Shown here piece by piece: positions 30,850 through 42,877 of a stretch of DNA of 64,000 nt. Position numbers and translations under genes: made by a program. The number at the start of each line of letters is the position of its first letter. Within the stretch, counting starts at the first letter, position 1. Source of the DNA: Vesta saturnalis. Taxonomy: Eukaryota; Arthropoda; Insecta; Coleoptera; Lampyridae. The notes under the pieces were generated by a model. That model saw only the letters and a program-made list of their open reading frames with translations. It was not told the DNA's origin and did no database searches. The stretch covers positions 1,405,001 to 1,469,000 of the forward strand of contig JARFJB010000650.1 in NCBI GenBank assembly GCA_036346205.1, written 5' to 3'.

Positions 30850-33800
30850 TGAACATAGGGCAACATATATATCTTAGTGACCACCTCTGCAAAGCAGAGG
30901 CTTATTGCTAATTCTTTTTCAAAATGGCGGTGTTTTTTATTTTTACTAATCGTTGCGCCCAGATACCCCAAAAAAAGGGGCAACTGGAATGTACTGGGGT
31001 ATTTCATAGGGAATTTGCATAGTAACATATGTAGGGTAACAGGAAGGTGTTTTAGTAAGTAATAAATAATCATGAACATTTTTATTTTATTTAACTAAAA
31101 GACAATAGGAATGTTCACAGTTGCTATAAAACACTGTTATAAAATGCTTTCATATTCTATTAAAAAAAGTATTTTTCTAGAACTATTTGTATACAAAAGA
31201 GAAATCCTTAAGATTAAATCACCCTAAGGTGTTACTTAAATAACAAAACATAAATATACTCTCGCGTTTAAGAACTGTCCTGTATAGAATTTACTTACTA
31301 AGTAAGTATCTTAAATAGATAGTTGCCCCTTTTCACTATCGGTTTCGGCAGTTTTTGTAAAATCCGATGTCGTGGAACTATTGCGGTGTCGATTACATTT
31401 GGGAAAACATAACACTTATTTTTTTGTCTCATACATGACACCTCATAGTCGTTTTGGAATACCTTAGTAATTTGAGAGACAAACGTTTTCTGGTTTCCTT
31501 TTGGTACCTTCATTGTAAATGAAACAACACTCAACAAAATCTTGTTCTTGTAATTGATCACTTGACTCCTTCTCTGTGTCTTTATTTGTGTCCTTAACCT
31601 CTTGGTAGCAATCATCTGGCTTGTAATTACCGTTAATGTTAATATCATCTAGGTCATGTATGCTCTCATCTATTAAATCGTCCTCTTCGTCGATGTAGTT
31701 TTTTTCAATTTCTTTTTCTAAAGACGAGTCACTATCTTCTGAGGAATCTGACAAATTCCTTTTTCTAACATCTGTATTTGGCGTTTTCCTTCCAGTTTAA
31801 ACTTGTCCATATTTCTTTTCGAAGCTTGTTGTTTAATTTCCTTATTTGTTTCTGATGCTTTCCTGTCTTCATCTTCTTGCTTCTTTTTAAAATATTCGAC
31901 AGAAGTTATAATTTCTGCACCTAGGAAAACCCTTTTTCTTTTTGTATTATTTCCTGATAATAGTATTTGGGTTAGAATATTCTCAAATGATATATTTTGG
32001 TCATTAGCTTGTGAAGAAGTTTTTTCTTTATCAGAAATTTCGGAGTCTTGACATAAAGGTTCCACAGTTAACGTTTGCGATTCATTAGATGGACCAGGGA
32101 TAGCTTCAAGAGTTAACGTAGAGGATGCTTCAAATGGACCAGCGATAGGATCAGCAGTAGGGTCATCTTGTGCCTCATTGTCTGTGGTAGTAGGAATTTC
32201 TACAGAATTGTTCTTTTGATTCCTATACTTGTTAAGGTCAGACTCCAAAAAAATATTTATCGGTAGTTGATTGCGATCAGGGCCACCAGTTTCAGCGTTG
32301 TAGATTCCGGTAGCTCGAAAAGCGTTGATGATATTACTATTTGGCATGTTTTTATATTCTTTGTTAAGAATCTGAACAAACTCACTCTTCGAAATTCTCC
32401 GTCTGGGATTCATCCTCTGCCATTTACAGAGCGCTTTGTCCCAACTGCTTTTCATTCCTTTAAATACCCCTACATCTAGCGGTTGAAGTATATGTGTTGA
32501 GTGCGGTGGTAATTTCAAAATTGTAATATTGTTATCCATTGCGTCTTTGATGACATCACAAGTGATATGGGAAACGTGACCGTCGACAATAAGGAGCACG
32601 GGGCGCTCAGAAGGAATGTTAGGAATAAAACATTTATTAAACCATTTTGCAAAAATGGCTGCAGTCATCCAGCCTCTATCTGATGCTGCAAAAGCAGTTT
32701 TATCTAAGGGATCGGATTTCTCAGGCATCATTGACTCTATGACATTCTTTCCTTTAAATATTGAAAGTAAAGGCTGTTTTTGCCCTGAAGCCGAACAACA
32801 AACTAAAACAGTTGTGTTTTTCCGACCACAAGACGAAATGGTTCTGGAACACTAAGAACCTATACTACCCAAAACTTTTGTCTTTGACGGGTCATTGCAA
32901 AAAGAAGTTTCGTCGCAATTATATATTAGGTGGGGTTTGCCCGTTAAATTTAAGTTCTCTACTGTTTTTTCGACTAAATCTATGAACCCGTATATTGTCC
33001 AGGGATTTTCTTGTTTTTCTAGCCGCCTCAACTCCTTGCGGTTTTTCAAAGATAATTTATTCCTGGTACAAAATTCAAAAACCATTGCTCACCTGATCTA
33101 CCATCCTTAAACTTTGTGTTTAATTTATTCCTTTTAACGTAAATTTCCACAATGTCTAAATACTTCTTCTCGAGATAGTCCGTATCCCCAGTTCTGCATT
33201 TGATTCAGGGTCCTCGCAAGTTCAGTTTCAATTTCAGAACTCATGCAGAATACTCCTCCGCCACCTTTTCCTTCCTTAGCTACAACACCCTTTGCTCCCC
33301 TTGTTCCTTTTACATAATGACGAATTGTTGATTCTGGAACAGCATATCTTCGTGCAGCTGCGTAAATTATTAGGTTGCTATTTTTAACATCAACTACAAC
33401 TTGATGTAGTGCATCTTTTGTATAAACCCCTCCATCTGCACCCTTTGTTGTCTTTCTTTGGTAGTTTCTTACCATACTGGATTGCTAAAATACAAAAAAT
33501 GGATGTCAAACAAATATAGGGTAACTGGAGGGTTAACTTCCAGTTGCCCATGCATATTACGCCCAGTTACCCCTGGAAGCAATTTATTAGGGGCAACTGG
33601 AAGGTACACTTTGGTGATACTGTTTATATTCCAACACTTAAAATAACACAGACATTATGTTGAATAATCTCCAAATACAGCACATATTCATTTAAATTCA
33701 AAAATTTTCAAATGTAATACTTACCAAGAATGAAATACTTAGCGTGTGTAATATGTTGTACTATGGCCATCTGAAGAACTTTCATAAAATAATATTTTCT

Positions 33801-33968
33801 GCGATAACAACAGACACGTGCTACTCGACACCGTTTGGTTTTTGTACTACTAGGTGAGGGCAACTGACAATTAAATGGCGGGAGATTCAACTTTATAAAT
33901 GCAATGGAAATAAACATACATCCCAGTTACCCCATACGCCCAGTTACCCCATACGCCCAGTTGCCCAA
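30850..33968 (-). mobile_element. pogo/Tigger-like DNA transposon with terminal GGGYAACTGG arrays
   Basis: The transposase at 31298-33475 is bracketed by repeated GGG(C/T)AACTGG motifs. Left side: 30858 (partial), 30978 and 31034. Right side: 33519, 33540, 33563, 33591 and 33858. The extreme right has three copies at 33923, 33940 and 33957, exactly 17 bp apart and in the inverse orientation. Such repeats look like transposase-binding sites (inference). Exact termini and the TA target duplication could not be fixed, so the limits are approximate. Confidence 0.75.
31298..33475 (-). pseudogene. pogo-like transposase (psq HTH + DDE_1 + C-terminal extension), frameshifted
   Basis: It starts MVRNYQRKT (33475) with a pipsqueak-type helix-turn-helix (AARRYAVPESTIRHYVKG). 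After a break near 33140 come the CENP-B-like helical part (KFKDGRSGEQWF, across 33085-33125) and NCDETSF with the first catalytic Asp (about 32905). After another break near 32850 the DDE_1 core is a clean 337-codon frame (32731-31718): LIVDGHVSH (second Asp) and PPHSTHILQPLDVGVFKG (third Asp). An acidic, low-complexity stretch follows, then frames shift near 31740 and 31500 into a tail with FVSQITKVFQNDYEV and PRHRIL. The tail resembles the region after the DDE domain in the 52.5 kb element. Related to Tigger/Jerky proteins. Three or more frameshifts make it non-functional. Confidence 0.88.
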
Positions 33969-33974
33969 CTAGAC

Positions 33975-34060
33975 CTTACAAAGAAGTGACAATTGAAAAC
34001 TGGCAACATTATATAAATCACGTAAACACTATTGAAAATAATATGTGGATAGCAGATAGT
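33975..34060 (+). pseudogene. Small IS630-like transposase C-terminal tail
   Basis: About 30 codons read KEVTIENWQHYINHV and MWIADSL, matching the motif ENWxxxxxHV...MW seen at the extreme C-terminus of IS630-like insect transposases. It lies right against the end of the pogo-like element. It may be the far side of the gene broken at 30845, or a second copy. Confidence 0.5.
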
Positions 34061-34199
34061 TTGCAACACAGGTTAGTGTAAATGTAGGTTTTAAAATTCT
34101 ACATTGCAATATACGCTCTATAAATCTGAGACTTGAGAAATCATAGATGTTAATATGTTTCAAATAAAAAATTATTAACAATTCTATAACTCAAAAAAT

Positions 34200-35075
34200 A
34201 TGTCAAAATGATGGTCTCATTACTTACATTAAAATAGACTTAAATCCATCAATTGAAATTATAAATATTGAAAATTTCAGTTATATTAGTATCTTAATAG
34301 GCATTACTGCCATATATAGGCCTCCATGTACTGAGGAAAGAACTTTTTATAACACACTAAATAATATATTAATAACTTGTAAACAGAATGTGGAATATTT
34401 TATCGGAGATATAAATATTGACATATTAAACACGAACATTAATATACAAACATTCTTAACTCTTTCTCCTATTTTAAATAAACCAACTAGAGTAACAAAA
34501 CAAAGCCAAACATGTATTGATCATTGCTATGTAAAAATCAACAATCTATTAAAGGCAGAAACGGCTATATCTTTTAATATATATGACAGTAGTCTGACTT
34601 ATCATTACTGAATATCCAGCCAACTTAGTATAACATCTACAAATACACAAAACCATAAAAAAATAAATGGGAATACTACCAAAAAAATATGTATAGATAC
34701 ACTGAAACAATTATTAAATAGAAATGAAGTTTGGGGGAACATTTTTAATGAACACAATCCCAATTAAGCTTATAAAAAATTTATTCAAACCCTGCAAAAT
34801 CTCATAGAACAAAGTGCCACAAAAAAGAAAAGAGAAATAAATGAAAAAAACTAAAATCGTGGATCACGAAAGGACTTATAATTTCTATTAAGCATAGAGA
34901 TCAACTTAGTAGAACCGTTAAAAGAAATCCAAACAATATGCAATTAAGAGTCACTTATCAAAAATATCTAAACTAACAGAAGCAAAAAATGATGCAAGTA
35001 AAGTATGACAAATACTAAATAACGGGTAAAAATAAAAAATACAACAAAATTAAAGAAATAAATCATAATAAAAAT
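34200..35075 (+). pseudogene. LINE (Jockey/I-like) fragment: endonuclease and linker
   Basis: The plus strand reads an apurinic-endonuclease C-terminal half. It has a GITAIYRPP motif (about 34300), EYFIGDINIDIL (34390), and NKPTRVTKQSQTCIDH, the T-R...ID motif near the active-site end. A stop at 34611 follows. The linker to the RT is then recognisable in other frames (ISIKHRDQLSRTV, about 34880). The RT itself is absent; the sequence changes to a hAT fragment at about 35080. Related to but distinct from the LINE at 46.8 kb. Confidence 0.8.
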
Positions 35076-35079
35076 CTTT

Positions 35080-35629
35080 AAATCACGTTGGAAAATCTAA
35101 AAGTTCAAGTGAAGGGTGATCTGACTCCAAATCTTTACAAATTGCTGTAGGCCTTCCAATCAGTTCAGCTGGTTGCGAAAGAAGTTTCTCCGCTATGAGG
35201 CGGATAAAAACATGGCTGAGAACCACAATGGTACAAGATAGATTTTCAAATTTATCACTTCTCTGTATCGAAAATGCTTTAGTTAAGCAGAAATTGTCGG
35301 CTGAACAAGTTCTCTCTGTTTTTATAAAAACAGATAGAAAACTAAAATTAGTTTGAAGTTTTTTTTATTCATACTTATATGTTATATTTCCTAAATAAAA
35401 TGTGAAAACAAGAAAGTCTTTTACTTAAAGTAGGTATATGACAAACCATGATGATGAAAACCAAAACTGTTTAAAATTGAGAGTGAAAACAAGATTGACG
35501 TAGTTTTCATGCGCATGCATCTATAAAAAAGTGGTGTGTACGCCCCAACAAAATTTTTATACGCACCCTCCCCAAAAGAGCCCGTAGGGCCTACCCCCCC
35601 CCCAGAAAAATTTTGTAGTTTCGCCACTG
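35080..35629 (+). mobile_element. 3' end fragment of the hAT element
   Basis: Reverse-complement match to 20558-21110. It carries the same dimerisation region (PISSAGCERSFSAMRR, about 35155-35205), the 3' UTR, the G-run and the terminal CGCCACTG ending at 35629. The 5' part is missing; it joins LINE sequence directly. Compared with the longer copy, the reading frame across CERSF is different by an indel. Confidence 0.85.
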
Positions 35630-35635
35630 GTTCCT

Positions 35636-35905
35636 AGTTTAAAACACAATGAAAGTGTTAACTATCAATGTGATCAATGTTTTTTACAACAAAATTGGAC
35701 ACTTCTTTTTAACAGTATAGTTTAAAGCAAAATGATAGTGTTAATTAGAAGCGTATTTAGGCCCATACAGTAAAGCATTATGCCAGAGCAGAATAAAATT
35801 GTGAACAATGTGAATTTATGACAAAATGGAAATCTAATTTCATAGTTCAAAACACAATCATAGTGTTAATAATAAATGTGAACAATGTTATTTTACAGGC
35901 TGTGA
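35636..35905 (+). pseudogene. Decayed zinc-finger tail fragment
   Basis: Finger-like codons (NYQCDQC, NCEQCEFMTKWKSN) with shifted frames. It is nearly identical to a stretch at 59.46-59.95 kb and carries the same AATAAAATTGTG stop lesion (about 35798). Flanked by the hAT terminus and LTR-A copy 3. Confidence 0.75.
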
Positions 35906-35908
35906 CTA

Positions 35909-36986
35909 TGTAACAACCTTTTTTTGTGGTTGTATTAAAAAATACGTTAATCTAAGATCATTAATTTATTTGGCGTAAAATTAGAGGAGTTTTTAATTAT
36001 TTACATGTAAAATTGAGAAAGGCAACTTAAATTGCATTTCATAGAACATATATTTTGGGTGTAATATTATATAAATAGTTATAGTTCCCTTTCTTTTAAA
36101 GATTGGACTCCGATCATTGTATTTCGCGCAATGCGTGACACCACTTGAGGGGGGGCATTTACAGAAGCGTTTCTGAAAGCCTCTATTTTTTACTTCACTT
36201 GCTGCTGAATGTTAAAGCAGAAGACATTGTTATAATGGTTTTTACTTAATTTTTATATTTGGTGCCATCAGAATTTTGGTGGTAAGTTATTTTTCAATTC
36301 ATTATATTTTAAGCTTAAGCATTTGCTCTTTCCAGGCACTCCCGTACACTCACGTACAATCATTATAATACTTATATCACTCCCGTACACTCACGTACAA
36401 TCATTATAATACTTATATTACTCCCGTACACTCACGTACAATCATTATAATACTTATATTACTCCCGTACACTCACGTACAATCATTATAGTACTTATAT
36501 TATTCCCTTATACTCACTTAAGGCACTTATTTACACAAGTTTCTCTTCATTCAAATAATATCATCTTAAAATGCAATTTTAATACAATAAAACATCAAGA
36601 ATACAATAAGTTTAGTGGATCGAAAATTCCTTCAAATACCTAGTTGATCGCGTTGTTACAAGAATACGCAAGGAAGATGTAGAAACGCTTTCATACTGGT
36701 TGACCGTTCCGCATCCATAATTAAACACTAGAAGCTGTCTTTAAGAAAATCATTATACTGAGGTATTTATGTGGTAAATTTTATATTTTTTTAAGCTTAG
36801 CTTTAAAACCTTTTCTTACCTCTCCTTAACCATCCATATATTGGGTAAATAAACTTAATTGCACATTGTCAATTTTTGATATTTATAGAAAATTATTATT
36901 GTTCATTATTTAAGTTTTGTTATTCCTTGACAAAGATAACATGGCGCTCGAGAATGCATTTAATTATACATTGTTTTTTTATTAAT
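35909..36986 (+). mobile_element. LTR-A repeat, copy 3 (truncated)
   Basis: Begins TGTAACAACCTTTTTTTG and is the reverse complement of the right ~1.08 kb of the copies at 4385 and 12068. Homology stops at about 36986, where a piggyBac fragment begins, so the far end and any target duplication are lost. It contains four 41-bp tandem repeats not found in the other copies. Confidence 0.8.
36338..36501. repeat. Four 41-bp tandem repeats
   Basis: Units start at 36338, 36379, 36420 and 36461, each opening ACTCCCGTACACTCACGTAC and nearly identical. The corresponding part of LTR-A copy 2 (about 12850-12900) has a single unit. A local expansion. Confidence 0.9.
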
Positions 36987-36989
36987 AAT

Positions 36990-37430
36990 ATTTTTTTTAT
37001 TGAAAAAAGACATATTTAAAACAGAAAACACAGTTTAAAAAATAAAGTAGTTATTTTAATAAACACAAAATCAACACTCTTATAAAGAAAAACTAACTAA
37101 AAATAACTACAAACATGCATAGAAACAGTATAACTAATGCGTATATTAAACAAATATGGGCCCTAATAATTAAATCTGGGCATTTAAAACCTTTTCCTGG
37201 CATAATTGGCATATGCCAATAATATGCTCCAAGCACATGTAGGTATTGCACTGGAAGCAAGAAAATCTAGATTTTCTGTTTTTGTTCCAGTCACAATAGG
37301 CACAACGGCCAGGAGGTCTCTCTTGCGAAGGTTCTCCCTGATTAGTTTCATTTTGGCACAATTCCCGTAATCTAAATCGGACACTAGTCGGCAACGATAG
37401 AATAGTGGAGCGCGCCTTTAAATGAGGGCT
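36990..37430 (-). pseudogene. piggyBac transposase C-terminal fragment (Cys-rich domain)
   Basis: A 74-codon minus-strand frame (37394-37170) reads GRCAYCDWNKNRKSRFSC, FQCNTYMCLEHI and CQLCQ. This Cys-rich zinc-binding tail closes piggyBac transposases and helps recognise the ends. The catalytic part is absent. It is not from the same subfamily as the element at 3.5 kb, whose tail differs. Confidence 0.75.
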
Positions 37431-37900
37431 AATTAGCCAGTTGTTTCAAAAAAGTTCTTCGCAATATTTTTTTTGATGTATTACTACTATAAACAATTTG
37501 TGAATTTATGCCCGCTACGTTTAAAATAAAATAGAATATGACCATTGGCCACCTTCTAGTATTTCTTAAACACGGCCAAAAAATCTCTAGAAAAAACGCA
37601 AAACTACTCGTAATTAAATATTTAGTACCAAACTGATTTACTATATATGTAAGGTTGTGTTGACGCACCCTGTATGTAGGATGTTATAATGACGTGTTTT
37701 GAGTACGGGTGTATTGAATTTGAACGAAAAAAAAAATTTTTTGTGTGTATATGCATAATGTATGTGGGTGGGTGATACGCCACTGGAAATTTAGGAGAAA
37801 TATCATTCAGTATGCAGATACGTGTATTTGAATGTTATAGAGACATTGGTGTTGGAATAAATAAATTCTGATGAATGTAAATGTGAAGAGAAATTTGTCG
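37431..37900. other. No gene; contains a CACCCTGTAT element end
   Basis: No supported ORF. GCACCCTGTATGTAGG at about 37666-37681 looks like one terminus of a Tc1/mariner-type repeat without a visible partner. Confidence 0.4.
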
Positions 37901-37903
37901 ATA

Positions 37904-38765
37904 GGACGATAATGGTTGCTACTGGTTAAAGAATGGAATGTTGGAAGATAAAGGAGTAATCTTAGCCGGAAGATGTGAGTGTATAAGTGTAGAATATTTT
38001 AGAAAATATGTAGAGAAAGATTGGGTATGTTTAATTGTTAATTTCAGAAAGTTTTCGTAATGTTGTGCAATCAGTGTTGAGAATACGTGTAAGTATATGG
38101 GATTTGAGACCTTAGACTGTACCTATTTTTGCAAATGTTGCGGAAGGAAGGCGAGCGCAGGTGAGAGATAAACGTTGAAAGTTGTGTAATGGTCCAGAGT
38201 AGCCACTGAATGAATGTGATGACGAGAAATGGTTTCTCCATAAAGTAATTGTAAAATTTGCAAGTAAGAACCAACATGGCGATGTATTGTAGTTACAAGC
38301 GTGGTTGTGCAGATGGTAGCATCTGCCGGGACGATAATGTTTGCTACTGTTGACTACTTAATAAGAAATGGAATGTTGGAAGATAAAGGAGTAATCTTGG
38401 CCGGAAGATGTGAGTGTATAAGTGTAGAATGTTTTAGAAAATATGTAGAGAAAGATTTGGTATGTTTAATTGTTAATTATAGAAAGTTCTCGTAATGTTG
38501 TGCAATCAGTTTTGAGAATACGTGTAAGTATACAGGATTTGAGACCTTAGACTGTACTTATTTTTGCAAATGTTGCGGAAGGAGGACGAGCGCATGTGAG
38601 AGATAAACGTTGAAAGTTGTGTAATGGTCCAGAGTGGCCACTGAATGAATGTGATGACGAGAAATGGCTTCTCCATGAAGTAATTGTAAAATTTGCAGGT
38701 AAAAACAAACATGGCGATGTATAATAGTTATAAGCGTGTTTGTACAGAGGGTAGCATCAGTCGGC
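37904..38765. repeat. Tandem duplication, unit about 435 bp
   Basis: Two direct copies lie side by side (about 37904-38329 and 38330-38765), each beginning GACGATAAT and including AGGAGTAATCTTGGCCGGAA-type sequence. They differ by scattered substitutions and a small indel near the start. Matching short frames in each are products of the repeat and are not conserved as protein. Confidence 0.88.
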
Positions 38766-40132
38766 ACTAAGAAAGTTTGAATGAATACCATTGGAGAATA
38801 TAGCGAGGAAGTCGGACATGTTTAAAGATGGATGGCTTAAGGTATAAATAGGAAAGTCAGAGATAGACAGGGGCGAGTAGCTTTTAGCTTTTGGCTTTTG
38901 GTGAGAGCTCGGTGAGACACGCGCGAGGTGAAGTGTGAAATTAGAATGGGTTGAGTTGGAGTTATATTTGTGAATAATATAGAAGGCAGTCATTATTTAA
39001 ACAACTGTGTAACCCGAAAGGGGATGAATCGTATAAGACATTCATAAATAAAACAATTAATTAAATTGAGATCGAAGATAAAATCAGTTTGTTTATTTTC
39101 AAGAAAGTAAAAAGTGCGTAAGCAGATTTATAAAAAGTTAACAGTTGTTACGTTGTAGTGTTGAATGCGGCGTGTGAACTTGTAACGACCCTTTAGTAAA
39201 AATTATTTATGGGACCACCATTAAGTGAGCCAAGTATTGGTAGTAAATTGAGCCAATGTTAAGGTAATTTTATATGACATTAAAAGTTTATTTGTGTTAA
39301 GGAAGGGCTTAATTGTTCTAAAGGTTGCGAGACATTTTTAAGAGGCAACCAAATGTGTACAGTTTATTACGGTTTATTGGAGTAATAACCTCGCATAGTT
39401 GGACTAATCGCGAGTGCAGAAAGGAATAAGTGTTGGTGAAATTGTGGAGTACCTGTTTTATGCCTTCAGGCAATTTAAGGAATACAAATGGACTACAAAT
39501 AATTGATTTACGGGAAGAAAGAAGAAAGAACAGCGAAGGATTAATGGACAATTTTAAGTAAGAATTACATTTAAGAACCTTGAAAACTCAGATAAGCACG
39601 ATTATCTTTTGTTTCGTTGTAATTTGCGTATTGTTGGGTAATTTTTAATTAGTGGTGAAGGAAAAAGATAATCGGTCTCGAGTTATGTTGTATTGGTTGT
39701 TTTAGTAGTAAGAATTTTTGCAAAAACGCAAATTTGTATTGACAGTGGTTTATCAACCACGCTGTTGTGTATGTAAACATTTGTTTATTATTTTGGTGCA
39801 GGACAATATATATTTATCGTTAACTTTATTTTGATGTTTATTTAGCCAGTTTCATTAAGTATAACTAAGAGATGAGTTTTGAGAACTTACATGTTTACGA
39901 ATGTCAGATACGATTCAGAAGTATTATATAAAAGGAACAATTATTAAGCCGATGACATTGCCTTTCTTTTGGTTAGGAATTTTAAAAATTAATTATCGAT
40001 CATTGAATGAAGAAATAGTTTATTCATTAATAAGTAGAAATTTAACTTTATATGTAGACGAGGGATACGTAGAAAATATTCAGTTAATGTGTTATAACTT
40101 TGGTATTCTGGATGTACAACGTACAATCAGGA
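38766..40132. other. No recognised gene; repeat-like
   Basis: Moderately GC-rich plus-strand sequence with an AATAAA near 39045 and a TGTAACGACCC motif near 39190 that could be an LTR edge, but no target duplication was found. A 101-codon frame at 39901-40206 has no motif and runs into the LTR below. Confidence 0.4.
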
Positions 40133-40136
40133 AGTT

Positions 40137-40727
40137 TGTGACGACCCGTCTATTTCAGTTTTTATTTATAACTGTTGGTTACGTGAATGCAGTTAAATTT
40201 GAGTGATAAATTTTGTTGTGGAAATTTTGGTATACGAGGTGTATTCAAAAAGTTTCTAATAACCTGGGTAGTACTAAATATATTTGAGTTTGAGTTGAAT
40301 TGTTTGGGACGAGTGTTTGTTTTAGAACCCTCGTGTAAGAGTTTACTGAGTAAGCACAATCCTACTTTCCACAATCAAGTAGGGTTAATCAACACCCAGC
40401 TTAAGACAATTATTTTAGCAAAGTTTCGATTGTGGTGGCGCCTAGAGACATATTTTCCCGGACTGAGCTGTTTGAATATCGGTGTAAGGTGTTTGAGCGT
40501 ATTAATCATTCATTTTACTTATTATTTCGACCACACCCATCTCCCTGTTGGCTGGCTTGGCAACCCGCTTACATTAGTAAGCATACACGACGCCTAGTGC
40601 GGTTTGGACGTGTAACATATAATATGAATATTAGCAATTCCTATAAATGAAAGAAGTTTGCTTTACTTCCAGTTTAGTTTGATCAAAGAGCAATAAATAC
40701 TGCTCTTTGGTTTTATACAAAAAAACA
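40137..40727 (+). mobile_element. LTR-D solo LTR (591 bp)
   Basis: Begins TGTGACGACCCG and ends ACAAAAAAACA, with target duplication AGTT at 40133-40136 and 40728-40731. Near the end, AATAAA sits in the loop of a hairpin with AAAGAGCA / TGCTCTTT arms (about 40685-40710), a common arrangement for an R-region polyadenylation signal. No internal region or second LTR. Group probably Ty3/gypsy by the 4-bp duplication (inference). Confidence 0.8.
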
Positions 40728-40731
40728 AGTT

Positions 40732-41585
40732 CAAACGATGCGAATTCTTTCCAGCTTTCCACACCCAGTAACATCGTGCAACGCACCGACACACAGACAT
40801 CCAGACGAATTTATTAACCAACTTTTTGAAGTTGGTTGATTATCCATTGATTTAAATAAATTTAATAAAGTCTTAATTAATTTTTATTCTGTGATAGTAA
40901 TATTAAAATTAAAAGTACTATTAATTTGCAATGCATTCGTCACCATTACCCTCCATGATTAATAAGTAATAATTACCTCCAAGGATTGGTCAGGTTATTT
41001 ATTTATTATAGCATTAAACTATATAATTGGTATAATATATCAATCTTAAGTATTCTTTACTTGATACAATTTTCTGGATTATTACTATTTTATAATAGTG
41101 TAATAATTATGCTAATTACGTAATTGTCCACACCCAGTATTTTGCAAAATAATATCAACATAAAATATGTTATTTTTTTTTTTTTATTAGCTTTAGTTTT
41201 ATATAGAGGTATACGCATAACTCTTTAACACATTGCAAATTTGGAATATACAGCTTTGTTTCTGCAGTTGAAATTGTCTTAACGCAAATTTGTATATGGA
41301 TAAGGTTACACCGGGATATCAACAATGAATGGCCGAAAAAAACTGCTTTTTACAGAATTTTTATCAAAAGTTTATTCCAAGTTACTAGTGCAATTAGGCA
41401 CAAATATTTATTTCATCTTAGATTGACATTTCATAAACGTACATAGATTTTTCCTTTTTCAGTGATTCCTTTATCTACATTTGTATTACAATGAAATAGT
41501 TTTTTTTCAAAACTCATTAATAAATTAACCAGGACTTTCAAGGTAAATTTATTCGTGTATTTTATGCCTTTTTCGTAAATAAATT
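40732..41585. other. No recognised gene
   Basis: Very AT-rich with a T-run near 41170. It may contain the 5' part of the mariner-like element that follows, but no terminal repeat was found. Confidence 0.4.
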
Positions 41586-41589
41586 TTTT

Positions 41590-42877
41590 TAGGTTATAAT
41601 TCCTTTTACTGTGGAACAAGACAAGTTTATTTTGGAAGCTTATTTCCGAAACGGCGAAAAAAGATGTAGATGGAAACTGGAAGTATTCAGTACGATTATG
41701 TTTTGAAGAATATCAACATCACTTTCAGAACATCGAATTAGATGATGATGTTTTATGCCGACACATTCGAAGAATTGTTAGTCGTTTTCATGAGCATGGT
41801 AGTGTTTGCAAGGGGAAATCTACGGGTCGCACAACTGTACTTACAGAGGAAGTAGTGGAAAATGTACGCACACATTTGGAAAGAAGTTCGACAAAACCTT
41901 TAAGACAATTGGCCCAGCAAACAGGTAATTTTGCATTATACAAAACATGGTTGACATGAATGTGTAAGCAATAAAATAAAAAGAATTTTAAAAACCAAAC
42001 ATTACATAAGTAAAGTTAGATTGACAACATTGTACATATTTCAATATAAGCAATTGTTACAGGTCTTTCTTATGGTACATGCCATAAAGCAGTCAAACGT
42101 CAACTACATTTTCATGCTTACAAAATAACGGTTGTGCAAGAATTACTACCTTTAGATTTTCAAAAGCGTTTAGAATATTGCCGATGGTTCAACAACAACT
42201 TGAGAGATGACGAAATACTAAACTTAAGTTTCTTTACGGATGAAGCTTGGTTCCATTTATCTGGTTATGTGAATTCGCAGAATTACCGTATGTGGTCAGC
42301 AGAAAATCCACGCGTTTTTGAAGAAACTACTTTACATCCTGTAAAAATAGGTGTTTGGGCTGCTATGTCACGAAGAAGAATTGTAGGTCCCATTTTCTTT
42401 GAAGATACAGTAACTGCGGCTCGATACAAAACTATTTTGGAACCTTTCATTGATAAACTGCACGATGACGAGCTCCAACATGAATATTTTCAGCATGATA
42501 ACGCAACAGCTCATACAGCTAATCAAACACTGACTTTTTTACGTGAACATTTTGATGAAAGAGTTATAAGTGCGGGAGTTTGGCCCCCAAGATCACCTGA
42601 TCTTACTCCGCTGGATTATTTTCTATTTGGACATTTAAAAAATAAAATCTACAAGACACGCCTTCATACAGTTGACGAATTAAAAAATGCAATAACTGAC
42701 GCAATTCAAAATATTACAGAAGCTCAATTAATAAATGTATTTGAAAATATGAAACGAAGAGTAGATGCCTGTAATGCAAACAATGGTGGTCACTTTGAAC
42801 CATTCATTCCAACGGGTAGTGAGGTGTGCGTCGGGATATCGTTATATTTGCATGTAAATAATATGTGCACTAATTGA
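41590..42877 (+). pseudogene. Mariner-like transposase (HTH + DDE_3), nearly intact
   Basis: The N-terminal exon (about 41598-41924) encodes FTVEQDKFILEAYF, a helix-turn-helix, and GRTTVLTEEVVENVR. A one-base shift lies in an A-run near 41660. A GT...AG intron (about 41925-42061) leads into GLSYGTCHKAV and then a clean 247-codon frame (42134-42877). Catalytic positions: FTDEAWFH (first Asp), YFQHDNATAH (second), PPRSPDLTPLDYF (third). By my count 38 residues separate the second and third Asp, more than in classical mariner (34). The C-terminus ends NGGHF, as in relatives. No terminal inverted repeats were found, so the element limits are unknown. No clear ATG starts the first exon. Confidence 0.82.

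Noticed and set aside
36338..36501. CRISPR-like array
   Set aside because: Contiguous 41-bp tandem repeat without unique spacers, in eukaryotic DNA.
39901..40206. 101-codon frame
   Set aside because: No recognisable motif and it runs into the solo LTR starting at 40137.
40187..40597. 136-codon frame
   Set aside because: Lies inside the solo LTR-D; chance open frame.
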